Of a stretch of 64,000 nt of DNA, positions 1 through 11,156 are shown in pieces. The notes under the pieces were generated by a model. The model made no database searches. It was given only the letters and a program-made list of their open reading frames with translations, and was not told the DNA's origin. The position numbers were made by a program, and so were the translations under genes. The stretch comes from Atherix ibis (Eukaryota > Arthropoda > Insecta > Diptera > Athericidae), in assembly GCA_958298945.1 (NCBI GenBank), contig OY282607.1:90651270-90715269 (forward strand), given 5' to 3'. Numbering within the stretch: position 1 is the first letter of the stretch; every line of letters begins with the position of its first letter.

Positions 1-40
1 GGGGGGGAGGGGGTGCTCCCACCCCCAACCAACACACTAT
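1..40. repeat. G/C-rich low-complexity start with short hairpin
   Basis: The window opens with two G runs, then a short GGGGGTG / CACCCCC inverted pair at about positions 10-26. This is a sharp local GC peak in a strongly AT-rich window. It could fold as a small hairpin, but there is nothing to indicate a function. Confidence 0.5.
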
Positions 41-1344
41 TCCATGACGGTATGCTGTATGGTTTTTTTTTTTTGTTGGGCGAGATGGATGAGTTTAGTA
101 GATGACATTGGCGATAGGTTTGAGGGTGGATGTGGGTGGTTAAATTGCTTTATGAAAGGTGGGGGAGAGCTGATGTAGAAGAATTTTCCATTTATGTCCA
201 CAAGGGTGCGCAGTATACGAAAATGAGCAGAATGAATTCTAGTGTATCTTTGATGTATTCCAGGCAAGGTATCAGTGATAAATTTGTGAGGGTTTTTTTT
301 TTGTGGGCGTAGTAAGTGGTAGTAAGTAATATTAGTGTTGTAGAAAATGGTGGCCCAAAGTAAATAGACTCCAAGGGGCATATGACTGTTGTTTGGTTGC
401 GAAGGAAAAAAAATCTATTCAGAACACTTTTCGATATTATTTTTCCCACATTTTCGATAGTGAATTTTTGGAATAAAGTGATTGCCGCCGCCCGCCCACC
501 ATTTCCTGATGAAAATTTAATCCAATCGACCCCGTTTGAAATTCAGTTTTCCTTTTCAATTGGTTTCTATTTGCCTTTTCTTCCAAGTGGCATTATCATA
601 TCGAAAGATTGGGAATAGGAAAGCGCTAAGAATTTCTCTAAAGGGAAATGGAGCTGCTCGAGCGACAGAGCATAACTAAAATAAGATAGAAAAATCACTC
701 ACTGCCTCTTATAGATTCTTATTTATCAGGGAAAAAAATCACCCTCCTTCTAACCACCGCACCCCCCCCCCCCCAATATTCCATCGCAGAATACTCTTTA
801 TAGTAAGTGCTCTTTTTTTTATTTATTTAAATCGTTCGTCTTTATTGTTAGTTGCGTCCTTTTAAGGATTTTCATTTGACTTCTTGCCATCACCAATTTC
901 ATAGATTTCTGCTGAATTTAAACTCACCATTTTGATTTTTGCGCCCCCATTCTTCAATTTTATTTATTTACATTAATCTTAAAATTTTTGGCACAATGAC
1001 CTCGTTTTTTTTCTATTTTTTTTTTTTGCTGAATAATTTAATTGTCAATAAAATGTGATCCTTTTGTGATGATGATTCCTATTAAGAAATTTGCTTTTCT
1101 CACTTGTTTTTAATTAGAAACCTTCTAAGATGTGATCGAAAAAAGTCCTTTCGGAGAAAAAAAAATAAAGAGAACAGCTTCTTTAGCAAATAACTTGATT
1201 AGCAAAAAATAATTGAAAAGGAAATCGTTTGCAAATTCTGTTGAATCGATTTATTGATAAATGTGATTTTTAGCACCAGTGAAAAACGATAGTCAATAGA
1301 AGAAAGGTCCTTTCTGCTAGTGGGGTTTTTCTTTTAAAAATCAG
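41..1344. other. AT-rich unique sequence, no gene seen
   Basis: Non-coding in appearance. Short open frames on both strands overlap one another and carry no domain I recognise. A run of 13 C at 762-774 is followed directly by AATATT. Poly-T runs are frequent. No exon, RNA gene or mobile element can be supported. Confidence 0.6.
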
Positions 1345-2475
1345 AAAATATAGTTCGTAAGCCCAGATTGGCTTTTACTTGAAGAAGTCCATATTGCCTT
1401 TTAGTCCAAAAGGAATTAGCTTAGAGGTTGCTTTTTATTCTCAAAGATCACAGTAAATCTAATTCGTAAGCCCAGGTTAACTTTTAGTCGAGAAATAATT
1501 AACCTACAATGTGATTTATGTTCTCAAATAGTAATAAATGTAGTTCGTAAGTCAATATTGGCTGTTTGTCCAGAAAAAATTAACCTTGTGTCCGAAAAGA
1601 ATTAATTAAGAGGTTGGTTTTTGATCTAAAACATCAGTAAATGTCGTACGTAAGTCCAGATTGACTTTTAGTCCGGAAAGAATTAGCCTAGAGTATGATT
1701 TATGTTCTCAAAGATTCGTCAATAGAGTTCGTAAGTTCAGATTTACTTTTAGTCAAGAAAAAATTAACCGAGAGAGAGTGTTCAAAATAATTTAACTAAG
1801 AAGTTGTTTTTGGTTCTGAAAGATCAGTAAATCTCGTTTGTAAGTGCATATTTACTTTAGGGCCAGAAAAAATTAATCTAGAATATGATTTATGTTCTCA
1901 AAGATTCGTAAATAGAGCTCGTAAGCCCAGATTAACTTTTAGTCTAGAAATAATTAACCTACAGTATGATTTATGTTCTCAAATAACAAAAAATATAGTT
2001 CGTAAGTCCATATTGGCTGTTGGTGCAGAAAAAATTAACCTACTGTCCGAAAATATTTAACTTAGAAGTTGGTTTTGGCTCTCAAAGATCAGTAAATCTC
2101 GATGGTAAGTCCATATTGACTTTTAGTCCAAAAATAATTACCTTAAAGATTGATTTATGTTCTCAAAAATCAGTAAATATAGTTCTTACGTCCATGTAGA
2201 CTTTAAGTCCGAGAAGAATTCATGTAAAGAATGGTCTTTATTTTAAAAGAACAGTTTTTGTAGTTCGTAAGTCCATATTGACTTTTAATCCATAGAATTA
2301 AGACTAAGAGGTTAATTTTTGGTATCAAAAAATAGTAAATGTAGTTTGGAGGTCGTTATAGACTTTAAGTTTGAGAAGAACTAATTAGAAGTTAATTTTT
2401 TATCTCAAAAAAAACCGTAAATAAAGTCCGTAAGTCTATATTGACTTTAAGCCTGAGAAAAATCAATTTACAGGT
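1345..2475. repeat. GTAAGTCC tandem array, about 13 units
   Basis: The motif AGTTCGTAAGTCCATATTG recurs at about 1351, 1461, 1541, 1644, 1725, 1831, 1915, 1996, 2099, 2180, 2261, 2341 and 2424. Between cores lie TTTTAGTCCAGAAAAAATTA and TTATGTTCTCAAAGATCAGT blocks. Spacing mostly alternates between about 80 and about 105 bp, so a two-unit higher-order period near 185-190 bp is visible in the first two thirds. The last third settles to about 81 bp. Units are diverged and non-coding. Confidence 0.85.
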
Positions 2476-3400
2476 TCGTCTTGCCAAGTTTTTTAACAAT
2501 AAATAAAATTTCTATACTGATTGTCTGTTGAAATTGTTTTTCCCCTTCAGTACGTATCTATAAAAAAACCATTAATTTTTTAAAGCATTTTCTTGAATAT
2601 AAAAGCACAAAACTCCAACCGAATTTGACACAATTATTCCAAAGATACGCTTGTACTTTTTTCTTGTTCAATTTGTAGGCGTTTGATTTATGAATGTTTC
2701 TCCTCCATATTTTCTAAACGTATCTAAATGTAATGACTACATTTCATGTTTAAAAATATATTCAGAATTTGTAGAAATTCCAATCGTCTTGAACATTTTC
2801 AATTTGTTATTTCGAAAATGTGCTCATTCTTTGATATTTTTTGATAGTGTCCCTTTCTGCTAGATATGGGGTTAAGTTAGTCAGTAAGTCATTCATAAAA
2901 TTGTTCTCCCCAAAAAAAAAACCAAAGAAAATAAGTAAATAAGCAAATAAACTTTTCGAAAATAGAGAAAATTATTCAATGATGAATAAAATGAGAATAT
3001 TACGGCAAGAGGCCAAGAGATAAATTACTCTCGAAATGAATGGAGCAACGCCTAAACATTCGAGTTATCCAAATATTTAAATGGGCAATTTCCTCATTTC
3101 AGTACCATTTAAAGAGCAATCAGCACATGCGGTGCAGTTAAGTAAATTTTAATGCATTTTATGGCATTTCATTTTAAGTTAGTCTGCCTTTTCTTGTACT
3201 CATAAAAAACCTTCACACTATCTTATTAGGCTTGAATGAGTCAGATTTTGTTATAAAAGTTGGTTGGTTGGTGTATAAAATTCAATTATGCATTTTCGGA
3301 GTAAAATTGGAATCAAGTTTGGACCTTTTCAGAGTGAATTTATTGTAAATTTTCTGTTCATATTGGAGAAGTTATTTATTCATTTAAGTAAGAAAAATTT
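2476..3400. other. AT-rich unique sequence
   Basis: No gene, RNA or mobile element was recognised. Content is A/T-rich with isolated runs of A. A 64-codon open frame at 3288-3482 has no recognisable domain and overlaps a direct repeat, so it is not called. Confidence 0.55.
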
Positions 3401-3410
3401 AATGAAAAAA

Positions 3411-3575
3411 TTTTGTCCGGATTTTCGATGTTTACTCCGAAATTTTCAAGTCGAAACCTTCTCGCCTGCAAATAAGGAATAATGGTGCGCGCAATAAAAT
3501 TTATTTTGCTAAATTCTTCAAATATTTCTTTCGAAAAAAGTTTGTCCTAATTTTCAGTATTTACTCCGAAATTTC
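3411..3575. repeat. Pair of direct repeats, about 130 bp apart
   Basis: The segment at 3411-3447 (TTTGTCCGGATTTTCGATGT then TTACTCCGAAATTT) recurs in diverged form at 3540-3575. It looks like a small two-copy tandem duplication just upstream of the GTCCGAAAAAATGG array. That array shares the GTCC and CCGAAA words, so the two may be related. Confidence 0.6.
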
Positions 3576-3694
3576 ATTTGCCACTTTTTAGGACATTATT
3601 TTCATAATTTAATTATTTTTACGAAAAAAAGTGCTTTTTTTTATTGTAAATTTCCTCATTTTTTTACAATAAAAAGAAAGACGTTTAAACCGGA

Positions 3695-4320
3695 AATGTT
3701 TGAGAAAATGGTCTATAACCGAAAAAACAGTATGTGTCCGAAAAAATGATGTATCCAAAAATAGTCTGTGCTCAAAAATATAGTATGCGTCCGAACAAGT
3801 GGTGTCATGGCATGTTCCCGAAAAAATGGTCTGTGTCCGAAAAAATATTCTGTTTTCGAAAAAATGGCCTGTGTCCGAATAAATCGCGTATACAAAAATG
3901 GTCTGTGTCCGAAAAAGTGGTAGGTGTCCGAAAAAATTGTAGGTGTCCGAAAAAATTGTAGGTGTCCAAAAATGGTTGGTTTCCGAAAAAATGGTGTGTC
4001 CAAAAACGATCTGCGTTCGAAAAAATATTGTTTCCAAAAAAATTGCTGTGACAGAACAAAGGGTAGGCGTCCGAAAAAATGGTTTATCCAAAAATGGTCA
4101 GTGTCCGAAAAAATATCCGGTGTCTGAGAAAACGGTCTGTTTTCGAAAAACTGGCCTGTGTTCGAAAAAGAAGTATGTGTCCGAAAAAATGATGGGTATC
4201 CGATAAAATGGTGGGTCCAAAAAAATGGTCTGTTTTTGAAAAAATGGGGTGTTCGTAAAAATGGGGTGTCCAAAATTGGATAGTGTCCGAAAAAGTGGTA
4301 GGAGTCCGAAAAAATGTTGG
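3695..4320. repeat. GTCCGAAAAAATGG minisatellite
   Basis: About thirty diverged copies of a 17-22 bp unit, consensus close to TGTGTCCGAAAAAATGGTC. Variants include GTCCAAAAATGG and TTTTCGAAAAAATGG. The reverse complement of the unit has few stop codons, so long minus-strand open frames (up to 186 codons at 3713-4273) run through the array. Their predicted products are repetitive Phe/Arg/Thr/His strings and are by-products of the repeat. Confidence 0.9.
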
Positions 4321-6440
4321 CTTCTAAATTTATATTTTCTTTTCTTAACTTGCTTAATGTAATATAACGTATGAAATTTAGTCCGAATTTTTACGCCTAC
4401 TTTGCTCAACTGTGATTCTGTGGAACGCATGCTTTCAAAAACCTTCGATGCTTATAGATCTATTCTACAAGGAACGTTTATTAAAAGATCAAAAACGGAA
4501 ATTTGGCTCTTGTCTTATTCTCTCTTATCCACAGTCTTCGAAATTTTTGAAATTCCCCAAAAAAAAAAACAACACCAACAAAAATTTGTGTGGGCTGAAA
4601 ATTTATTTTTACCTTGTTTTGATTAAAAGAATCGGCAATGCTTTTATCTTAACCCTTCCATTTAAATATCCAACATCGACTATGGTTGGTAGCCGGTTAA
4701 ATGGTGTTCTTGTGATTAGATTAATTTTTAATGGTGATCCGTTTTACAAATGGTCAAAAATATTCGATTTTGCACAAATTTAGCAACTGGTTTTCGTAAT
4801 CAGGACGATGTGTTATTGGATGCTGGGCCATGTGTTGCTTCTTCGAGTGTACGTAGGTGTACTGAAAAGCTAATAGGAAGATCCGAAAGCCTACCATTGA
4901 AGGCAGTAACATAAAAAATTACAATTTTTTTTTTTTAATAACAAAACCAAATAAATTTCTTTTCGAATTTCTACTGTTTTTTTTTTTGTTTTTTTTTTTG
5001 TTGGATTGTTCTCCACATTTAAGCGAAAGTTTTACAAGTTTTCAAGAGTCAAGATCCGAACATACATTTTTGAGTGTCTTTTACGATTACCAGAAAGCAA
5101 GTTTGTTGCTTGCTGTTCATAATACCCGTAATTTTATCACATTTGGAAAAAGTTGTATTGTCACCTTAATGTCCATGTTAATTCCTATGAGAGGAGTGGC
5201 GTGGAGTCTTCTGTTCACTTCGCCTCGACTTCGACTTGTTCAGGTTGTTCCTCTTGTCCAAAACTATCATCATCACCATCACAGTCGCTTTTTAAAACAA
5301 TTTCGAAATGTTTGCATTCAATTTAGTCGAAGAGCAATCCGAAAAGTGGGAAGAATGTGAGAAGCCGAAGCCTCGATTGTAGTTCGGCTTATGGCCATTT
5401 GTGGAATGTTGGATTTTGGTTGTGCCTTTGCCTTTGACTGAAAAGCCCAACTATTCGTACAATCACTGCCATCATCAATGATACTCAACAATGGCAACAA
5501 GAGAGAGAGAGATAGAGATGGAGAGAGAGATGAAGGGGGGCCACCAAGAAAAACTGATTTTTACTACTAAAAATTGTAAAACAAGCGGCAGTACAAGTGG
5601 CGTGGTGGGGCACAGTTTTAACTAAAGTGGAAGTAAAACTTGAAAAGTGTCTGTTTGGTGGACGAAGAAGAAGCCCGAATGTTGTAATACGGCATAATTT
5701 AATCGGATTTAGACTGCTATGTTCAAAGAGGCATGAGCACACACCAACTGGAATAACAACAGTATTATTGGTGCCGCGTTCGGATACGATGCCAGAGGAA
5801 GTTAGTCAATCGTGTTCGTAGTTGATATGTTGTTTGGGTTTTCGGTTTTAACTTGCTTACAATCTTCTGTTGGGGAGTTTGGGGTTTGGTATAGTCGGAC
5901 GAGTGTGTGATACTCGCTGACGGAGACAGTTCCTCTACAGAACAGAACCGAACCGAACTGAACTCGATTCTCCAAAGTGCTAAGATTAGCCCCAAAGACC
6001 CATTTGTCACTGTGATTGACTGTGCATGGCTGGAAATGGATTTACTTACGATGAAGTGGCACAAATTATCTAATTGATGCAGTAGCTCTTTTTGTTGTTG
6101 TTCCTCTTATTCTTCTTCTAAATGATTTGTTTGTACATGCATGCATACGTACTCGCCAACAGGCTCCAATCTCAATCAAAACTTTTTTAAGATAACTAAA
6201 ATCTATTAAAAAAAAAATTATTATTACAAATTTCATTAAAAAAGCTTGTCAGTTAATAAAAAACTGTTTCGAAGCAAATCAAAAGTATTATTTTTTTAGG
6301 GAATATTTCGGCAGTTAATTCTTACCGAACAAAAAACAAAACCACTAATCAGCTTACGTTTCACTTCTTCCTCTTAAAAATTAGGTTATAGAATAAATAA
6401 ACTTAAAAAAATCGTGGAAATTTTTTTTTTTTCAAAAATC
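4321..6440. other. Unique sequence of fairly high complexity, no gene supported
   Basis: Base composition is more even here than in flanking arrays, particularly at 5000-6070. It holds a (GA)n stretch at 5501-5532 and an ACAGAACAGAACCGAACCGA-like simple repeat near 5937-5965. Open frames of 60-124 codons overlap on both strands without a recognisable domain. A conserved regulatory role is possible but cannot be shown from one sequence. Confidence 0.5.
5501..5532. repeat. (GA)n microsatellite
   Basis: GAGAGAGAGAGATAGAGATG followed by GAGAGAGAGA, an imperfect dinucleotide repeat. Confidence 0.9.
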
Positions 6441-6449
6441 AATAAAAAC

Positions 6450-7240
6450 ATTTGGTCAAAATGAATTTTTAAACCCCAAAAACTAAACTGTTTTTACCAA
6501 AATTAAAAAATAACCGAAAAGATTCTTAAAATTTTTTTTTTTTTTATTAAAAGAAAAAAGGAAATTTTAAGTCAAAAAACAACTCAAAATATTCTTTAAG
6601 TAAACCAGAAATTTTAATCCAAAATAATCCAAAAAAATATTTTTAAATCCCAAGCCACACCCCCCCCCCCCCACAATATTCTTTAAATGCAATCCCTGAA
6701 ATTTCGTTCAAAAATATCTCAAAAAATGCTTTTTAAAAAACAAAAAAAAATTTTTTGAGCCAAAAATACCCCAACAAATATTTTCAAGCAAAAAGAACCC
6801 CCAAAATTCTAAAATTGAATTTTAATTTTAAAAAAAAGTACACTAACAAATTTAAATATTTATTAGGTTATTTATGGCTCAAAATTTCGAACCAAATTTT
6901 GAGCCAAAAATACCCTTACAAATATTGTCAAGAAAAAAAATTCCTAAAAATTCTAAAATTTAATTTTAATGGCATTTTTAAACCAAAATCCCGAAAAATA
7001 TTTTTAGATAAAAATAACAACCCAAAAGATTCTAAATTTTAATGTTTTATTTTAAAAAAACAACAACCGAAAGTTTGGCCCAAATTTTGAGCTAAAAATA
7101 CCCCAGCAAAAAAATATCCCAAAAGTTTTTAAAATTGAATTTCACTAAAAAAAAATGGAATTTTTAAGTCAAAATGTTCCAAAAAATTTGTTCAACTAAA
7201 AAAACCCCAAAATATTGTAAAAAATTTAAATTATTGACAT
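6450..7240. repeat. Degenerate CCAAAAATACCCC-type repeat tract
   Basis: Loose repetition of AAAAATACCCC, AAATATTTTCAAGCAAAAAG, CCCAAAATTCTAAAATT and GAATTTTTAA words at roughly 60-120 bp spacing. For example the ATTTTGAGCCAAAAATACCC type block near 6755 recurs near 6897 and 7075. A run of 13 C sits at 6660-6672. The array is old or poorly homogenised and its borders are uncertain. Confidence 0.6.
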
Positions 7241-7309
7241 GTTGAGTAGTCCCAGGTCCTTAAAATTTGTCGGTAAAGTTGCTGTTGTCAATTTTTTTTG
7301 TAGGAATTT

Positions 7310-7760
7310 TTTTTATGGAAAATTTAAGTTATTTTTTTAAAAAAAAGGACATTATCTCAAAGAGACGAGACTTTTTAAGGGAAAATTTTAGGTAATTTTA
7401 GAAAAAAGGACAAAATTTTTTTGGGAACATTTTAGGATATTTTAGAAAAAAGTACGAGATTTTTTAGGGTTCATTTTTGGATATTTTAGAAAACAGAATG
7501 CGATTTTTTAGGGAAAGTTTTAGGTTATTTCAGAAAAAAGAACGAGGTTTTTTATGGCAAATTTAAGATAATTTTCGAAAAAACGACGAGATTTTTTAGG
7601 GAACATTTTAGGATATTTTTGGGAAAAATTTTGGGTTATTTTAGAAAAAATTAAGAAATTTTTAAGGGAACATTTTAGGATAATTTAGAAAAAAGGACAT
7701 AATTTTTAAAAGAAAATTTTAGGTTATTTTAGAAAAAAAGGACGAGATTTTTGGGGAAAA
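7310..7760. repeat. GGACGAGATTTTTTAGGG minisatellite
   Basis: Roughly nine diverged units of about 45-55 bp. They are built from TTTTTTAGGGAAAATTTTAG, GTTATTTTAGAAAAAA and GGACGAGA, with one GGACATTATCTCAAAGAGAC variant near 7347-7366. The same family, including that long variant, occurs at 10,625-11,030 inside a transposon copy. I infer common origin or transfer between the two loci. Confidence 0.8.
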
Positions 7761-9874
7761 TTTTTCATAATTTTCGAAAAAGGGACAATATTTTTTACGC
7801 ATAAAAATTTGCCTATTTTTATTTTTTTTGTAAGTGAAAACCTTTTTGGAGTATCAGAAATTGCTATTTTTACTGTCAGTTTTGTCCCAGTTACACAGTT
7901 TAATTGAGGAATTTTCTTTTTTCCGAAGAATCTGGGAAACATTTTTTTTTATAGATTTTTTACACTCTTAGAAAAGAACGCATTTCCATAAAATATTGTT
8001 AACATTATTGAAAATCCACAAAAAATTGCAATAAAATTTATACGACTTTTGGTGCAGAGCCTTTGACACAAAAAGAAATGATATTTTTTTTTTTAAAAAA
8101 AGACTTCCCTGAATTTTTAACGGCAGTCCTTTTTTTTTTTAAAAAAAAAAAGAAATTGACATTTTTCCTTAATTCATATTTCAATTTGTGCAAAGCTATT
8201 CCGAAAAGCTGCCCTGACTTTAATCAGGATTCTGTGAATTTTTAGATTTTTTGTTTTGAAAAAAAAAGGTCATGTAAAGTTTTTTTTTTGTTTTTTTACC
8301 TTCGTCATAATCTTTTCCATAAGGAATTTATCCGATTTGATTCCATTTCAGAGAATTTTTCGGAAATATTGCAAAAATCTTTGAAAATTTCAACTAACGA
8401 TTTTGCCAGTGTTTATTCGTATTTCATCGATGGTGTTTTGATTCTGGGAATTTTCGGATTATATTTTCGTGTACTACTTCTAGCTCCTCTCAATTCTGTT
8501 TAATACACAAAACATCAAATATCTTAAGTGCTTAAGTATCAAGTGTACGTACGTAAATGCCTCGTTTTAAGGAGGGAAGAGGGGGTTTGGTGTCAGAAAT
8601 GGGAGAGGGCCGGGACTAAAAATGATAAAAATAAAGAGAAAAAATAAAGGAAGCTATTCGGAAGAAAAGTGTGGGTGATTTAGTGGAAATGATGGATACC
8701 ATGAGATGAGGCAAGATATGATCCAAGTATGGAGAAATTAGTTTTGATGGAGTGTCAATGTGGAACGTGTTGAAGTGGAAGCAAAATACCCACTCCGAAG
8801 ACGAAGAAATTTTCGGCTTATGATGTGATGTATCGTATTATACGGGATTAGTGTGTATTAGCAGACATTCTGTTTTGTAATACGTTCGCCATCCTAGACG
8901 AATTCCCCTCTTCTTGGGTTCCGCTTCAATCGCACACTCATTCTAAGAACTATGAAATCTGACGTGGCCCCCCTTCTTGTCTGTTCAGTTTCTTATCGTC
9001 TTGTTCGAATTTATTTGTCTCATTCACAAAATCTTTGATGATGGGGCATATTGCCATTTTGTAAATGGTGCACTCTTTTTTCTCGTTCTTCAATTGAGAT
9101 GGGGACGAACTATCTCTGCGAATAGTTTTGACTAGAAAATATTCCAACAAAATCGCTGGGAGATTATCAATAACACTTGTTCTATAAAGCTTGGTGGTGG
9201 TTTCTCATTAGTTTTTGTTTATTAACAAAGGAAAAATTAATAATAAAACTAGGAAAAATAATCCAGGAGATTTGGTGGTAGCTTTACGACTTAATGGATC
9301 CTCTTCCAAATTAAAGAGCCACCCACACCATTGCTCTGGGCTGATTGGTGTGTTTTCTAATTTTCTCTATTTTTGACTATGAAAAAAGTAGTTTAAATTG
9401 GAACCCCCCAAAAATTAAGGGAGGTTTATGGTTTTAGGAAAAGGGGGGAAATTTTTAAAATTAAAAATAGGTCGACCATCGTAGTTTTACTGCATTTTTA
9501 AAGAGGAATTGAGGACATTCTCTACGATCCCATCTATGCCTTAGAACTGCCAACACAGGAATAGCTCCGGATTTTGTTAAATTTATTATTATTTTATTTT
9601 TTAGTTTAAATTTTTTACTTTCCAAATTTTTTTTCATAAAAATTAATTTTTTCCCATTTAAATTTTTTCTAATAATTTTTTTTTTGTTCTTAAAAGTATT
9701 TTTATGAGAACTTCCAAAACTTTTCTAATTGAATTTTTTTTTTCATAATTTTTACGGAAGACTAGTTTTTTTTGGAAACAAATTTTTAAGGCAATTTTTT
9801 TTTTGTGCCTTTTAAGGCAATTTTAAGAAAATATACCCACTTGTTTATAAGAAACTGAAGGTTTATCCATTTTA
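7761..9874. other. Unique and A/T low-complexity sequence
   Basis: 7.8-8.5 kb and 9.4-9.85 kb are rich in poly-A/T, while 8.52-9.36 kb is more complex and purine-rich in part. Short frames (71 codons at 8288-8503, 66 codons at 8950-9150 minus) have no recognisable domain. No gene is supported. Confidence 0.5.
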
Positions 9875-9999
9875 TGGTTTGGAAAGTGCAGCCCTGACAT
9901 TTGACAGCTGTCAAATGTGTTATGTCATCGAAGCTGCCATTTTGTTTAGGTTGAGGTTTGCCATTTTACACCATTGATGATGGCGTTAACCACTGAAGG

Positions 10000-10590
10000 T
10001 ACGCCGCTTAGGTGGAGTTTTATCCAAAATTGTCGTGTTAACTCGCTCGGTGGAGAAAAGAACACGCGAATTTTTCGTATGTAAGGCTCTGAAAACCCAC
10101 AAACGATTAAAAGCCACTGTATCCACGAAAACAGACTGCCTGATGAGAATTTTGCGTCATTGGCCCATATTTCTATGAAAATAAAGAACAAAAGTCCGTT
10201 ACCATCAGTTCTGTTCGTTATGGTCTTAATAGAATCGACATTTTTTTTGGCCTGAATTTAAAAGTGTTAATCTAAACCGTAAGTGCCTTAAAAAATACAC
10301 AATACGACAAATTTAGAATTTATTGCGCGAAAAATTTCCAGTACGCTTAATTTCAAAATTTGATGATGCTTATTGACCTCCAAACGTCATTCAATTTGGG
10401 GCACCTGGACTTGTTCTTGCGATGCTATCCGAAAGATTGTGTTGACACAGACAATCCACGAGTTTTAGAGCATTTAAAAACTGACATCCGTCAATTAATA
10501 GCCAAATTATTACAACCGGAAGTATGTGAGGAAAAAAGTTACCTCAAAAGAATGGAGTCCTACAGGAAGAATGGAGTCCTGTAGGAAATA
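10000..10590 (+). pseudogene. Tc1/mariner transposase, C-terminal part, decayed
   Basis: When intact, a DDE transposase of the IS630-Tc1-mariner superfamily cuts and pastes its element in the nucleus. Reading across frameshifts gives remnants in the order expected for the DDE_3 half of the insect family that usually has an N-terminal DUF4817/helix-turn-helix domain. They are RLGG near 10,010, GSENPQTIKSHCIHE near 10,090-10,135, LREKFPVRLISKFDDAY near 10,325-10,375, and VDTDNPRVLEHLKTDIRQL at 10,441-10,500, followed by LLQPEVCEE. The WPPRSCDLTPLD-like segment expected after DDAY is scrambled, and several stops and shifts are present. The N-terminal DNA-binding half is absent, so this copy cannot encode a working enzyme. 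A 74-codon open frame at 10,360-10,584 covers the last part. The family is assigned from motif order, not from a search. Confidence 0.8.
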
Positions 10591-10624
10591 TGTTTTATTT
10601 CAGGCATGATGGCAAGCTCCACAA

Positions 10625-11030
10625 AATGCAATGAGATTTTTTATGGAAAAATTAAGGTTATTTTGAAAAAAAAGGACGAGGATTTTTATGGAAATGTTAA
10701 AGTTATTTTCGTAAAAAGGATTATATCTCAAGAGACGATATTTTTTAAAGAAAATTTGAGGTTATTTTTAAAAGGACGAGAATTTTTAGGGAAAATTTGC
10801 GGTTGTTTTCGTAAAAAGGACATTATCTCAGAGAGGAGATTTTTAAGGGAATATTTGAGGTTATTTTACAAAATAGGACGAAATTTTTTATGGAAAATTT
10901 AAGGTTATTTTCGTAAAAGGACATTATCTCAAAGAGACGATATTTTTAGGGAAAATTTAAGGTTGTTTTAGAAAAAAGGACGAGAATTTTTAGCGAAAAT
11001 TTTAGGTTATTTTAGAAAAAAAAGGACTTC
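10625..11030 (+). repeat. Minisatellite inside transposon copy 1
   Basis: About seven to eight diverged units of TTTTTATGGAAAATTTAAGG, TTATTTTCGTAAAAAGGA and CATTATCTCAAAGAGACGAT type. It is the same family as the array at 7310-7760. It sits just after the transposase stop region and before the right terminal repeat. A 98-codon frame at 10,606-10,902 is a by-product of the repeat. Confidence 0.8.
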
Positions 11031-11156
11031 AGGAAGACTTTAGCCTCCCATGAACATTATATTTTATTTCAGGCATAATGGCAAGGTTCCCAAATATTTT
11101 ATCGAAATCTGAATTTTAAATTTAGTTACAATAATTTTATTTTACTTTCCGAAACA

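Larger units (their letters stand above)
9875..11156 (+). mobile_element. Tc1/mariner deletion derivative, copy 1
   Basis: A decayed DNA transposon of about 1.28 kb. The left end at 9875-9891 (TGGTTTGGAAAGTGCAG) and the right end at about 11,141-11,156 (ACTTTCCGAAACACA) are imperfect inverted repeats of each other. A palindrome, TTTGACAGCTGTCAAA, follows the left end at about 9900-9915. Two related copies start the same way (58.4 kb) or carry the same palindrome (62.4 kb). Inside lie the C-terminal half of a transposase (10,000-10,590, broken) and an AT-rich minisatellite (10,625-11,030). The block ATTTTATTTCAGGCATRATGGC occurs on both sides of the minisatellite (about 10,587 and 11,050), as if array growth had duplicated its flank. 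Confidence 0.8.

Noticed and set aside
3609..4430. Long overlapping minus-strand frames (110-186 codons) with Phe/Arg/Thr/His repeats
   Set aside because: They run through the GTCCGAAAAAATGG minisatellite, whose reverse complement has few stops in any frame. Several frames are open at once, which marks a repeat by-product.
4986..5360. 124-codon plus frame
   Set aside because: It starts inside a poly-T tract, matches no family I recognise, and nearby frames on both strands overlap it.
9946..10191. 81-codon minus frame inside transposon copy 1
   Set aside because: It is the shadow of the decayed transposase on the plus strand, where family motifs can be followed.
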